Part shown: positions 36,271 through 49,000 of the stretch, one piece after another
How the letters are laid out: each line of letters begins with the position of its first letter
Numbering within the stretch: the stretch's first letter is position 1
Assembly: GCA_024500155.1 (NCBI GenBank)
Contig: CM044858.1
Span: 558,001-622,000, forward strand
Length of the DNA stretch: 64,000 bases
Direction: 5' to 3'
Source: Chenopodium formosanum
Lineage: Eukaryota; Streptophyta; Magnoliopsida; Caryophyllales; Amaranthaceae
Program-made: the position numbers and the translations under genes
Notes under the pieces: model-generated
The model's database searches: none
Seen by the model: only the letters and a program-made list of their open reading frames with translations
Told to the model about the DNA's origin: nothing

Positions 36271-36537
36271 TTTTTTGTTTCATCCTCTCTTTTCTTTTCC
36301 TATACAGGTGCAACTAATAAACCATAAGAAATTGATGATGCAGTTTTGAGGAGATTGGTACTTTTCCATCTGTTTCACTTTATATAATAAGTCTTCTCAC
36401 TTTGATGAATTGTCAAAATTCGTGATCTTGTCTCTACATCCATTATTGACCTCATTGTGACAGAGATCTTTCTGTGATGTTGTTCCTGGTGTCTGAGCTT
36501 GGATTGATTGCAATTATTAGATTATACTTGCGCAAAA

Positions 36538-36587
36538 CTCCATTATGTTTGTTTCCAAAAAAAAAAAACCTCCATTATGTTTGTTTC
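36538..36587. repeat. Micro-insertion: 18-bp direct repeat around poly(A)
   Basis: CTCCATTATGTTTGTTTC occurs at 36538-36555 and 36570-36587, separated only by 14 bp (C, A run, C). It is in intron 9 of the spastin-like gene. The layout is that of a target duplication with almost nothing but the poly(A) tail inserted. Confidence 0.75.
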
Positions 36588-38030
36588 TCTTCTGTTCTCA
36601 TATTAAGCGGTTAGGCCTGGAATATAGGCATCATATGATTAGCAATGCTTGTTTATATTATGAACTCTTGTGTTTCTGAGATAGCTCCTGATGAAGAAGA
36701 CATATTTATTGCTTAAATCATTGGGTGGATCTAGGATCGTCAATGACCTGGTTGAATTTATGCAAAGTATTACTTTATTCGATGCATTTACTTAGCCTCC
36801 CTTGTTTATCAACTTCATATTACTCAGTTATATGGAATAATCACTTTTGGTTCATTTAGCCGACCCCACTTATGGGATTAAGCTTTGATTGTTTGATTGA
36901 CTGTACTCAGTTGTGGAGTGTATAAGAATCTTATATGTATATATTTGGGGCCCCTTTGGCTGATTATAGTGTTGGGACTTTTTTATCTGTAACACTATCA
37001 CATCATTAGTTGCTTCTATGCTCATGTTAGCAATCCTTGGCCAGGTCAAGAGAATATACATTCCATTGCCTGATCAAAATGTCAGGCGGCTTATTCTTAA
37101 TCAAAAATTGAAGGGTCAAGCATTTTCCTTGCCTGGTAAGTGTAATATTACTCCATATAAGACTTTTTTTTTTAGTCCTATTACTCCTATCCTCTCTGCG
37201 TTTTATTTTGATTTATAATTATTCATTCATCAAGTATATTGTACAATGCAGATACTTGTATGTTGTTTTAAATTTTAATACAACTGTTTTTACATTAGCT
37301 GTATAAATCCAGAAGAGCTTCTTATTTATTCCCACCATGTACAAGTTCTAATAGCGCAAGTCTAGATTAGTTAAAAGAATCTAGTTTGATTATCCAATCC
37401 TGTATGCTTTCTTGATGTCTTCCAGACTTCTTTAAATGCTATTACAATGTATTTGTACTCTCTTCTGATTGCTTAAGAATCCATTCGTGTACTGTCCTTT
37501 TTTTCCCCCCTTCTGTATTCATTACTTAACTGAAATACTTTTTTGACCCATCTACTGTTTTTTCTATGGCAGGCCAAGATTTAGAAAGGCTTGTGAGAGA
37601 AACAGAGGGTATGTTATACTTGAGAGTCTCATCTGTGTTCTGGTTTTATGGCTTCAGTTGTATTACATGCCAGTATAGTTTGTCGATATTTATGTTTTAA
37701 GTTGCTTTATGTTTTGTCTATTTTTAGGATACTCCGGAAGTGACCTGCAAGCCTTATGTGAAGAAGCTGCCATGATGCCAATAAGAGAACTTGGTCCAAA
37801 CATACTCACAGTCAAGGCTAATCAGGTTGCTTGATTGTTATGTGGTCATCATTAAATTGTTTTATATTAAGCAAATGATTCTTAGGTATTTGCTTGTTTA
37901 TCTGATATAACAGGTCAGACCTCTGAGATATGAAGACTTTCGGAATGCTATGACTGTGATTCGACCGAGCTTATCAAAGAGCCGATGGGAGGAGCTTGAA
38001 CGGTGGAACAAAGAGTTTGGATCCAGCTAA

Positions 38031-39386
38031 CCCATCATTTATTTGGTTAAATTGTATATTGCTGACCGAGCTTGATCCAACTAAAGGTGTAGCTGTGAAT
38101 TGAGACAGTGATGAACATAAGACTAGATTCTTTCTTTGTTTACTGTTTATGTACATCTTGTAAATGAATAAACTTTACTGATTAAAACGAAGTACAGAAG
38201 AAAATAGGTTGTAGGAGGTTGGCTGTATTGAGCATATTTGGTCCATGTTTCTATTTCCAACATGTTGTAGGAAGTTGGCTGTAACATCTTGAAAGTTGTA
38301 TAATTGAATTAATGAATCTATTTTTCGATATTATTAGCATATTTGGTCCATATTTCTATTTCCAACAAGAGTTGTTGAGGTTGGCTGTAACATCTTGAAG
38401 CTGTAAAATTGAATTAATGAATGGATAACTCGGATACCTTGGACTTGCGCGGTGTGCTCCTTAGAGCCAAAAAAAAAAATAGGATAAAGGAAATTCAATT
38501 TCTATTTCTTTCTTGATAAGTTTGTAATAGCACACGGATAATAATAATAAGGAACATGCTTCTATAATACATAATCAAAATGCTGAACATCTCATGAAGT
38601 AAGTGATTTTCTAAATATTCACTTGCATAGTTTTTGTTGTCCCATATTATCTCAATCTTTCGTAACATTTCAATCCTTTGCACTATAAAAATTGTATTTC
38701 AATCCTTTGCACTATAATAATTGTATCATTTACACACCATATTATCGATAAATCAATAAGACAAAAATTGGAAAATTGTTTTAGAATGGAGGAACTAGGA
38801 AGTACAGTAAAAAAAATTTCCAACTATAAAAAATCCTTATTTTCATGTATATTATGCTGGATTTGTTAGAGGTATCAACAACTAATTATGAATTGAAATA
38901 GCATGTTATCCACGACTACCACTTTCCGTTGGCATCTCTCAACAGTCTACATGCATAGAATTTTGCATAGTTTATATCCCGAAGTTATCTTCCTCGCCTA
39001 AGCAACAAGAGTTGTATATTTCCGATGATCAAATGATCGTTTTGGGCTATAAGTCATTAGGAAATTTAAAAGAGAAATGGAATAATGTAACAAGTAAGAA
39101 CAAAGGTGAAAGGATAAAAAGGTTTGTTTATCATATCTATGTTCCAACCCTATCATATGCAATGCTTAACCTCATTCTTCTTCAATCTTAAGAAGAAAGA
39201 TAAGAACACTCGAATTAATTAAGGTAATCAAGAAATTCCTACCGGAAAACACGACACAGAGTACTATTACTGTTTTTAAGCTATAACCAAAATCACTCAC
39301 TACCTACGCTAGCAAAAAACACACAAGCTAGCCAAACAGAACAGATTAAAATGGCTAGGGACCTAGCTAGATTAAACTGAGTATCT
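38031..39386. other. 3' region of the spastin-like gene and intergenic spacer
   Basis: A poly(A) signal AATAAA is at 38167-38172. The tandem duplication at 38229-38425 follows. A 31-bp motif around CAATCCTTTGCACTATAA is duplicated near 38670-38725. The remainder is AT-rich with no gene, ending in the 3' UTR of the SWEET gene. Confidence 0.55.
38229..38425. repeat. Tandem duplication, about 106-bp unit
   Basis: Two units share gcatatttggtccat, tttctatttccaaca, ttggctgtaacatcttga and ttgaattaatgaat in the same order, starting near 38229 and 38336. They lie just past the poly(A) signal of the spastin-like gene. Confidence 0.8.
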
Positions 39387-41769
39387 TTAGACGGCAGAAA
39401 CAGTCATCATCTGCACTTGTTGTGGTGCTGTTGGCTTGACCGGGTCCTTTGCGAGCTTCCCCTCCTTTGGTGTAGAGCCATAGTAGCAAGCGTACAAAAT
39501 CAGTTGTGCTACGGCAAGTAAGGCTCCAACCCCATTGCCAATCTACGCACAAGAAAGAAACAAAGGATTAGGATACAAATTACAAGCATTATAACGTGCA
39601 CATTGAGAATGACTAGATGAAATGAGGTATAACTGATTACCAGAATGTAAGGATCAAATCTGATGAAGGCATATGCACTCCAAACGACTCCATTAGACAA
39701 ACCAGCCAATGAAAGAGTCAATGGCATGTATTCAACACTCTTTGTTTTTATGACCTTGTACTGTTATGCCAAACAAACATTATTTCAAAATTCAGTACAT
39801 AATATACATGTATCAACTTGTAATTAAATTAATATCGAAAAATAGAAGTACAGATGCAAAATTCATACCATAATAGTGAGAGGTGCACCATAGAGAATGA
39901 TCCCAAAGACGTCACAAAAGATCCCAACAAAGGTAGACCTCGAAGTATGAGTGTGGAACGCTAGGAGTGTGATGCAGATCAAGGCAGCCAGAAACACAAC
40001 CTCCGCGACATAGTACATGAACATTGATTTCTGAATTGCAACAACAGAAACCAGTTATCATCATTAGATCACGAGTTGACAGTTCGGCCTGCAGCAAAGA
40101 ACAGGACTAAAAATTCAGGGGATTTTATTATCTTCAACTCTTACCCTCTTCTGGTTGTTAGCATATCTCAAATATACCAAGTTGTAGCAAATGTACATAA
40201 CAAGTCCAACACTGTTAACGGTGGTAACAAGGATGCTGTGAGGATGCACGAACGGCATCGAGTAAAACACCCACATGAAACAGTTGATTATACCAGCCAC
40301 AATTGGATGAAACTTGAATTCCTCCACTGATTTGTTCTTAAAAATCCTCCAAATTGTAGGCCTGTTACATACGTCGTACATAAATTATTTCTCGTGTTAA
40401 TCAAAATCGTACCATACATTATATATTACCGCGTTACAAAACATGTATACTCGATCTAAACTTCCATACTTTGTCATAAAATTCAATTATTACCTTGTAA
40501 TGTTTACATAAATTATAGGAAAAGTTAGATTAATCACTAATCTTAATACAAAGTATCTAATAAGCACCATACTTATTTGGTGATATCACACACATCCAAA
40601 TATCCAATGACACATTCAACATTATTGTGTTTATATCCAGTCCAACTAAATTAATTCAATAATTATATCACAATTAAAGCACTAATTAATATAAAAACAA
40701 AAGAGGAAAGAGAAAGTATAATAATAATAATAAAATTAAAAAAAAATGCATACGCAGGGGAGCAAAAGAGGCAGAAGGATGTAACATTTCCTGCAAAATT
40801 AAAAAACAACAAATCAAAATTAGTACTAATTAAACAGTGTGATTAAACAAAATTAGTTATTATCACTAAATAATTAACAGTGTGATTAAAGAAAATACAA
40901 AAAGCGTGGTAAAGAAGAAAAACACACAAAAAGCGTGATTAAGCAAACTAAAAGTTGCACTCTAGTACACTCCATAGTACATGCATCAAATTTGGGTAAT
41001 AAATACAAATTTTAATAACAGAATTACTATTTGTATTTGTATTTATAACAACAAAATAACCTTATATTTCGCCGATTTTTTCGCTTGCCGTTTTACTCAC
41101 GACTACCTGAACTCTTTAACACGCCGTATTTTTTACTATTTCACTCAATCATTACCAATTATTAACCAAAATTAATTAAATTACACTGTTTTTTCAATAT
41201 TTTGGAATTTTGATCAAGATTTATTATTCACATTGACTCAATTTTGACGTAGCTTTATCAAGTTTTGGATACAAATTAACTCCTTAATTACGACATTTAT
41301 ACAATTGATTATTAACTAACTTCTTGATAAAAAAAAAAAAAAGAATATGAAAAAAAAGTAATTAAGAGAGTTTGACAACTGTAAAATTACCAAAAAAATA
41401 ATACTAAGAAAGTAAGAAATCAAAATCAAAATCAAAATCAAATTGATTTCTAGATTTAAAACAAAATATTAAAAAAAAAATGAAGCAAGAATTTCATGAT
41501 GATGACATAATTTTATGCAATTTGAACTACTATTACTACTACTACTATAACCTAATCATGAAAACTAAATCGATGAATTTCATGCATTAAAATGATCGTA
41601 AGATAAGTTTGGATTAATTGCATGTAATTAATGGAAGATTTTCAAGAGCAATAATGCTAATTAATACAATTATTTTTTTTCTAAAAAAGGAAGAGCAAAA
41701 TTAAAGGTAGAGAAAAATAATCATACCAATAATTCCAAGAATACTACGAATAAGAAGAGGATTCACCAT
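39387..41769 (-). CDS. SWEET sugar transporter (clade II-like)
   Basis: Seven-helix sugar uniporter of plasma or internal membranes, made of two MtN3/saliva triple-helix bundles joined by one helix. Exons: 41727-41769, 40754-40790, 40145-40361, 39869-40030, 39641-39760, 39387-39542. They join cleanly to 735 nt, 244 residues, typical of the family, and the six-exon layout is the usual SWEET structure. Landmarks are GIIGNVTSFCLFCSPAPTIWRI (first bundle, split at an exon junction), SVEEFKFHP, NCFMWVFYSMPFVHP, and in the second bundle YGAPLTIMYKVIKTKSVEYMPLTLSL with NGVVWSAYAF. The SVEEF and PFVHP signature resembles Arabidopsis SWEET4-8 (clade II, mostly hexose carriers), so hexose transport is an inference. 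The Lys/Pro-rich tail ends MMTVSAV. Confidence 0.95.
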
Positions 41770-41913
41770 TGTTGAATAGCTTCAAGAATCAACAGAAAGA
41801 AGACGAGAAAAAGAGGAGAGAAAATTTAGAGAGAGAATTTAGAGAGAGAAATTAGAGAGAAAAAAAAAATGAATGAATTGAAAAGTGAGAGAAAAACTGA
41901 AGAAATTGGGCTG

Positions 41914-41921
41914 AATTTATA
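41914..41921 (-). promoter_or_regulatory. Likely TATA box of the SWEET gene
   Basis: TATAAATT on the minus strand lies 145 bp upstream of the SWEET ATG. The stretch between them is rich in GAGAGA motifs (41817-41865), as is common in plant leaders. Confidence 0.5.
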
Positions 41922-43645
41922 GAAAAATGTTTGACTAAGAAAGACTTGCACTTAACCTTTTTTTTTGCGTTTATATTTATCGGATTTTAATTAATATTTT
42001 ATAATTTATAATGGAGTATATAATTGTAAATATTATCCAGTGTGGATAATTATCTTAATGTAAAATGAATAAAATCTCATTAGGAAATTATAGGTATCTA
42101 TTCGTCGTTGTTATCTTATGAATGTAATTAATTAATTTATCTAGTTTTTATACTTATTAGATTAAAATGATATAAATTCTGAACTTAAAGCTTTATCTTT
42201 AATACGGGTAATCTTATAATTTACCTTGTTACAGTGTTAATCTTATTTATTAGATAAAAATTTTAAATTAAGATTGTGATGTATAGTAGTAAAAGATTTT
42301 TTTTTTAAAATTTTATAAAGATAGATTAATTTTATTGGATTCTTGTTTAAAGTGGATCGACTCTGATGCACGATATAAATGCTCCATGCAACTGATTTTC
42401 TGCTCCTAAAGCAATTAATAACTGAATGTACGTTTTTAATTTCTGTTTGATAATCGAGCAAGCGAATAATGTTGTTGCATGCAATAGTAGTGAGCTTGAC
42501 CACATTTCTCGTGAGAGTTCGGTTTTGTCCAGCCCGTGTAATTCATGCGTGCATGTTATCATGTGACTAGGTGTTGTATATGTAGTCTCATATGCACTGT
42601 ATACACTTTACTGTATTGTATATACTATGTAACCCTTATGATCTTATCCCATCGTCGTAGTTAATAGTTGTCGTACGTACATAGATAGGTATTGTATTGA
42701 TTGAATTAGATGCAATGTAAGAGCTAACTAGCTTGCACATGTTTGGCTAGACGAGTCCTCCCTTAATAAGAGTAGTTATTGATTACGCTTGCATTGAAAC
42801 ACGTGGAGATGCATAGGGTGCATGCAACTAACCCAGTCCAGCGTAGAACAAGCTAATTAAGCAAATTTAAAGGTTCACAATTTGAACGTTATAGTGTGCA
42901 TTCTATGGATGTTATTAGTACACGATTTATGTATGAGCTTACAGCTTACTAGCTAAACCAATTAACAATAGACTAGTAATGCATGCACTATATACATAAA
43001 TTACGGATTGCTTGTAATTCTAAGCTACAAAAAAGGCTTTGTACTTTTTGATGCAGCAATCAATAATTTAGTTTATATACACGTAACAACTTTAATTATT
43101 TCGTCGATATCAAAAAAAAAAATTGCTCCTCCGGTTTAGATTTTTTATTCGTACAAATTCTTATATAATATCGATTGTACGTATTGCGTTTAGCATATTC
43201 GATCATAAGGTCGTAAAAACCAAGTGTACTCTAAATCATATATCATGCTCATTGGTAGAGAATAAACTTTTATGATAAATCAATTCATTTAGATAACTAT
43301 TTAGTTATAGTTACGATAATGAGACGTGAAAATAATTATTCGTGAGCAGAAAGAACACTTTATATCTTACGTATTAAACTACCCTCTCTAAAGGAAAAAC
43401 AATTTTAGTAAGCAACTATTTTGTTTGATATCTAACCTGGCCCCTTAGCTTGTACAATTGTACATTGACCGTACCAATAAAATCTAAGCAAGCAAATATA
43501 GATATGGGGTCATTCCGGTCATAGCCTCATATGAGAATTTGGAGCTGAAAAAATTTACTCTGACTTATAATTATATCAGTACTATGTATTAATTGTTATC
43601 AAGGTAACATCCATGTTATCTTTTAATAGCCTTCATGTACTTTAC

Positions 43646-43698
43646 ATCATCAAAGCTCAATAATTTGTCAAAAAAAAAAAATCATCAAAGCTCAATAA
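43646..43698. repeat. Micro-insertion: 18-bp direct repeat around TTTGTC-poly(A)
   Basis: ATCATCAAAGCTCAATAA occurs at 43646-43663 and 43681-43698. The 17 bp between is tttgtc plus an A run. Same architecture as the other four micro-insertions, here in intergenic DNA. Confidence 0.75.
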
Positions 43699-44103
43699 GT
43701 CAATGCAGGAAGTTATTATTTATTGAATGTTTTTTCAGAAATTTTAAAATTTCTATGAAGTTAAATTGGTTCGAAAATATAAATCTACACTACATTTTTT
43801 TTTTCCCTGTTAAACTGATTAGGATAATGACATCTATATTGACAATTTTGTGCGAATTACATCAGCATCGACCCAAATTCCATTGAGCGCAAAAATGTAA
43901 TTAGTGTTTGTGTTAGTTTAGTACCCCAAAAAAATGCAATAAAACTCTTTACTTATCTTATCACCTACCATTGTTCTTTTTTAATTAATGTGATGTGAAG
44001 TATATTATTCACAGAAAGCCAAACACTTACCTGCAAAAATTAAATTGAATGCCAAAAACTATTTTAATGTGTTGCCTCACTATAAATATATAAGTAGATA
44101 CTT

Positions 44104-44340
44104 TAGCCGTCTTCAAATAAAAGTCTTATTTGCCTTTTACAGGGTTTGGTTAAGTAATGTGAATATAAGAAAGAAAGATAATAAACTTTAGTTTTATTGA
44201 TTAAATGTGGATATATAAAAAAAAAAATAAAAAAAAAAAAAATAAGATGCCGGAGTTTGATTAATTTAGATTCAAGAGCAAATGAAATAAATTAAATGAA
44301 ACTTTTAATTAAGAATGGACGGAAAGATTGAGAGAGTATT
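44104..44340. mobile_element. Degenerate Stowaway-like MITE
   Basis: The left part (agccgtcttcaaataaaagt, cttatttgcc) and right part (aaatgaaactttta, gaatggacggaaagattgag) are imperfect inverted copies. They resemble the CTCCCTCCGTCC ends seen at 26519. The interior is A-rich. Boundaries are uncertain and no intact TA duplication was confirmed. Confidence 0.4.
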
Positions 44341-46051
44341 ATTTTTGCCAATACGACTTAATAGTTAATACTCCATAGCATCCATCATATACTTTGTCAA
44401 ATAGTAGGCTTGTGTAAATTTTTGGCAAATTATCCTTCCATACAAATTAAATCAAGTTATCCAAAAAAATTACCAATTAAACTTTATACTATACGATTAA
44501 TACTCTCATCGACGTAGATGGGCACTTTAATGGTAAGAAAGCACTTTGATGAATTGGTGAGTGTATGATCACTCATTCACTCCTACATAAATTTCGCCCA
44601 TCATACGCAGACGTAAATGTAATGGTACAATCAAAATTACAACAACCTAAAAATTGGTTAATTATGTAAATTAGCTCCTAATTATTCTATTGTACGTTAG
44701 TACGTACGTACCCTCAACAACAATCATTCACAATGAGATTTTGTATTACGCACCTCCTTGTCTTCATAAAAGGTTTTTATATGGAGAGTACTGTATTAAG
44801 TATAACAAAATTAATTATGATAAGTTGATAAGTAAAATAAGCTAATAAGATTAATTCATTGTGATAAGTTGATAACTAAAATAAGCTAAGATTAATGAGC
44901 AAACTTATTGTGTTACTGTATTTAAATTGTACATTCTCTATTTTTAAGACGCTGTCACTTTGAAATTGACATGTACGATATACACACAACACACATACTA
45001 GTCATGTGGGGTCTTATGAAATTCATTCAATTTGTGTTTATCTTGACATATTGATATACATCGTATAGTTGAGGATATTCACGGTTAAAATCCTTAAAGA
45101 TATACTTCGCATATTGATAAGCATAAAAATGTGCAAGTATAAAAGATTAATTATTTACAATAAATTTATTTATATAACCTCATGCCCTATAGATCTATAA
45201 TGCATGGCATGACAGATGGACAATTAATTCCTAAAATGAAAGTAAAATAATAATCCACGTCAATTATAACAATATCATTATCCACGATGAGTGTTTAATT
45301 TAACCACACATGAAGTCCATCAAACCGAATTTCCCAATTACGATTATCAGATCATGTTCTTAGGAATGCTTGAAGGTTGTTCAAGGGTTCAAACAAGACA
45401 ATGTCTATGTATGATTATGACTAATATACAGTTTAGAAAACAATCAAAGATTGGAACAGCTTATATTGGTATTACTGATAATGTGCCATTTAATTTGGAT
45501 TCACATTTAGGAGTATAACGATGAAAGTTGAAATTAATGACAATTTTTTTTTAAAGTTGAATGCAAGTAAATGGAACATTTCAAATATTACTCCAAAACA
45601 CAGAGGCAATAGTTGTCTACAAAATCAATACTAATTGATGGTTGCCCTAGAGAGTCCAAACACAGCCGTGTTCAAATTCAGGGGCAACCGCCAACCGGGC
45701 AAGCAATCCTGCATAGCTGTGCTGGCTTAGTGGCTTTAACCCAAACTCACTAACGACTTAAAAGAGGGAGGGGATCAAAATTGGACATCTTTGAAATACT
45801 ACTGTGGATTTTTTTTTAATCAAAGTAACATTCAAACAACCATAGTACATATGAAGTATGTTTCAATATCAATATGTTCTCCACATCTGATCAGCAACAG
45901 CAAATTCATGCAAAATGAGGTTAAACTTTCAGCATTAGTACTCCCTACAAAAAGCTGAATGAAAGCGCAACGATACTGACCTATTAGCTGCCATTTTATA
46001 TACTAGTATATACATTGTGTTGAGCTCCAAAAACTACGCGTTGTTAATCTC

Positions 46052-49000
46052 TCAAGGAGAAAGGACAATTATGTCTGAAACATTAGTGCTCTCATCACTT
46101 TCAGTAGCCTCAGTGCTTGAGCTACTGCCACCATTCTGAGACATGCTTTCTTTGATGATGTTCCTTGGATCATTTAATCTTGTGGGAAGCGAGATCTTCA
46201 GTCCCAAGCCGACTTTGACCTGTTCTGTTCCATAGATTTTGGGGCTGGATGTAGAACCATAGGAAGCTTGGATTTCCCTGGAAGATGATGAGCCTAAAGA
46301 TTGTCGGAATCTGCCTCTGTTGACATGCTGTGCACAGTACTTTTTATATGGTAGAACTTCCTGCTTGCACCGCCACTTCTTCCCATCTGTTCTCTTACAC
46401 CTTGACTCAGATTCTGTGTTGCTCTTGCAACTTTGAACTCTCGGGCACCTCATTCCTGTATCTAAAAGATAGACTAATAACATAAACTATGAACAGGTAA
46501 ACAAGAGAAAGAATACAAGAATTATTTAGTAAAGAGATGATTCGTCATAGCCAGATAAGAGCTCCTAGAGTAGACCAATAAAAAAAACATAATCAACAAG
46601 TACGCAGTATATATACCCTCAATTTCTCAAATGAACACAAAATAAAAAGATACGCAACTAAATGTCTAACTATTGACCGAAGTACAATATCAACTGCAAG
46701 TCGGTATAATAGAGTTGGTAAGGTGCAACATTCTTAACAAATGATAATATGATGCAAAAGCCAGTGGAATATTCATGAGGTGATTGAGGTTAATGATGAT
46801 GAATCTTGAATTCAAACCGAATCATTTACGAAGTATATTAAAGTGGAACACATACATCAATAATTTGTAACAGAAACAACGCTTCAACACCATAAAAATA
46901 GTAGAAAAAATGCTAACCATTTAGAAGAACACTTTTCGGTGAGAAATCCAGTCCTGATGTTTGGTTGATGACAGCAATCCTATCTTTCGCAACGACACAC
47001 CTTGCCTCATTGTTTTGCTTGTTGTTCCCATAGCTCACTGCAACTGCAGTAGAAGTGACCAAATCTTGAGCTCTCTTCACAACCTTAATTGGCTCTATCG
47101 GACCTGTATTTTCTGAGGATTTTGGCCTGAAATCTTTGTTAAGGTTAATGTTTTTGTTTAAGTTTTTGAGGTTGGGGGTTCTGGAATATGGACAGGCTTC
47201 CACAAGCTTTCTTGAACGGTTACTGCCTCGATGCATGTGCTTCTCGCAGTATTTCTCATTAGGAATTACAGATTGGTGGCACCTCCATTTCTTGCCATCA
47301 GTCCTCCTGCATCTCCCAGGCTCCGGATCAATCATCTGTCGGTGATGATCAAAACTCCCGCAGGAAAATGCTAGAACCACAAATCATGATAACACCCAAA
47401 CAAAATCAACAATACTTATACACTCATCGCCTCAAGCACTCAACGGTCAACACTCAACATCAGCCAACAAAATACACTAGCAAGGTTAAATTCTTAGATT
47501 GTCTTTATTTTTGTTATTATTATTATTATCAAGTGCAAAAGTTCGATATTGTAGATACAAATGAATGCAAATGTAGCATAACTAGTAAATTCAAACCTCC
47601 TACATTCATGATTGCTCAAGTACCTATATAGTAATGTAAAACTTAAGTTATCAGTAATAAAGACATTCGAGTATAAGCAACATTGGACGATGATTTCATA
47701 GTACATTCCACAAACTGTAAATCCGTAATGGATCAATCAAACATATCCATTAGCACTTTGTTTTACAAACTCATCAACCAAAGAGTAAATGCACACTAGT
47801 ACCCAACTTCTATAGTACAAACACTACATTCTTTCCTACCTTAACCTCTAAAAGGAAAGACACAATAGGGTTTTAGCATCCTCTCACAAAAAGTCACCAA
47901 ATTGACCAATCCCACAAAAGATCCTAGGTCCTCAACTCCTCATCTGAAATCATAACAAGAAAACCCCCGTAAACCTTATGTTAAGGCGCAACTCGATCGA
48001 GTCTCAAGAGCATTATTCATTTGATAGTCCCCTACAAGAGACTAATTCTTAAATGGAATACGAAAATTTGCAATTATAATCCCAACTATTGTCGATCCTC
48101 TCATAACAAGTCCAACTAAAGGGAATGTCTTCCTAAAATAGTCCTATGACCTTCTTCACCCAATTTTGATAAACAAATGTACAAATAGATAAGCAAATCA
48201 GCTCAAGTCAACACATTTGCACTATATAACCTAAACCAACCAAAGAATTGCATTCCAAAATGCAAACCAGAAACAGAAAACAACAACAATAAAATGAAAC
48301 ATACAAGTATTTTACAATTTATAATCCAAAACTTAAACCATAATTCACATGCATATAATCAAAGCTTCCAAAAACCAGTTCAATGAAAAAGGGAAATTAT
48401 GATTTATGTACGAAAGCAAATATTAAATATATAAATAAATTACAAATGTTACCAAGTAAGTAAAATTAAATTGAGAACATAAATCAAATAAATTGAAAAA
48501 CCCAACAAAAAAAAACTTACAAAAAGAAGGAGATGAGCTTTTGTAGAGGTAAAAATGGGGAGGAAGAAGATGAAAAGGAACAGGTAAACCACGAACCAAA
48601 TACTTAAATATTAATAATTGTCTCTTTAATTCTTGAACCTGATCCTCTGTAAACATGACCACTGAGTTTATCCTACACCCTTTTCTCTCCACCACCGCTT
48701 GATTATGATTATGATCATGATCATCAACTTCCTTCTTCTCTTCTTTCACCATTAAAATCCTGCCAAAGATGTTACCTTTTTCTCTCTCATCACTTTTGGT
48801 GGACCCACCAATCCCAAGAGCAAGACTGATCAACGGTTCTGATTCATCCTCTGTTTTTTTCCCCTGTTTTTCTTCAGTTTTTTTCCCTCCACCTGTCCTC
48901 CCCTTCTCCTTCACCACAATTCAAAAAAATAAAAAAATCAGATCATTACAATAAATAAAATTAACCAAAGATGTTATCGTTACGTGGTACACCAACAATG

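Larger units (their letters stand above)
31138..38030 (+). pseudogene. Spastin-like MIT/AAA ATPase gene with an in-frame stop in exon 9
   Basis: Orthologue-like to the plant spastin/meiotic-clade AAA ATPase (Arabidopsis At2g45500 type); a microtubule or membrane-remodelling role is inferred. Exons: 31138-31469, 32607-32698, 32813-32832, 33710-33947, 34093-34188, 34276-34391, 34482-34562, 35995-36118, 36308-36357, 37045-37135, 37573-37608, 37728-37825, 37914-38030. Phases agree throughout: 1491 nt, 496 residues if read through. The MIT region is at about 45-110 (KLKGYFDLATGEIDKAVRAE). Walker A is GPPGNGKT (265-272) and Walker B is IFMDEID (321-327). The Vps4-like C-terminus reads WEELERWNKEF. 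In exon 9, GATNKP is followed by TAA (36325-36327) where relatives have Gln, truncating the protein at residue 372. Everything downstream is intact, so the lesion is young, an allele, or a base error. Intron 1 holds a hAT MITE. Confidence 0.88.
41770..46051. other. Large AT-rich intergenic region
   Basis: No gene is supported. It contains the SWEET promoter and leader at the left, a micro-insertion at 43646-43698 and a degenerate Stowaway-like stretch at about 44104-44340. A 75-residue open frame at 45291-45518 was considered and not accepted. The last few hundred bases are probably 3' UTR of the minus-strand GRF gene. Confidence 0.55.

Noticed and set aside
45291..45518. 75-residue frame resembling a fragment of an F-box-associated domain (LGMLEGC)
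   Set aside because: The resemblance is a few residues, there is no F-box upstream, and the rest does not fit. It may be a relic but cannot be supported here.
45620..45780. Possible SINE: box-A-like TGGCTTAGTGG near 45722 and box-B-like GTTCAAATTC near 45669
   Set aside because: The two boxes are in the wrong order on the plus strand, and no target duplication or tail delimits an element.
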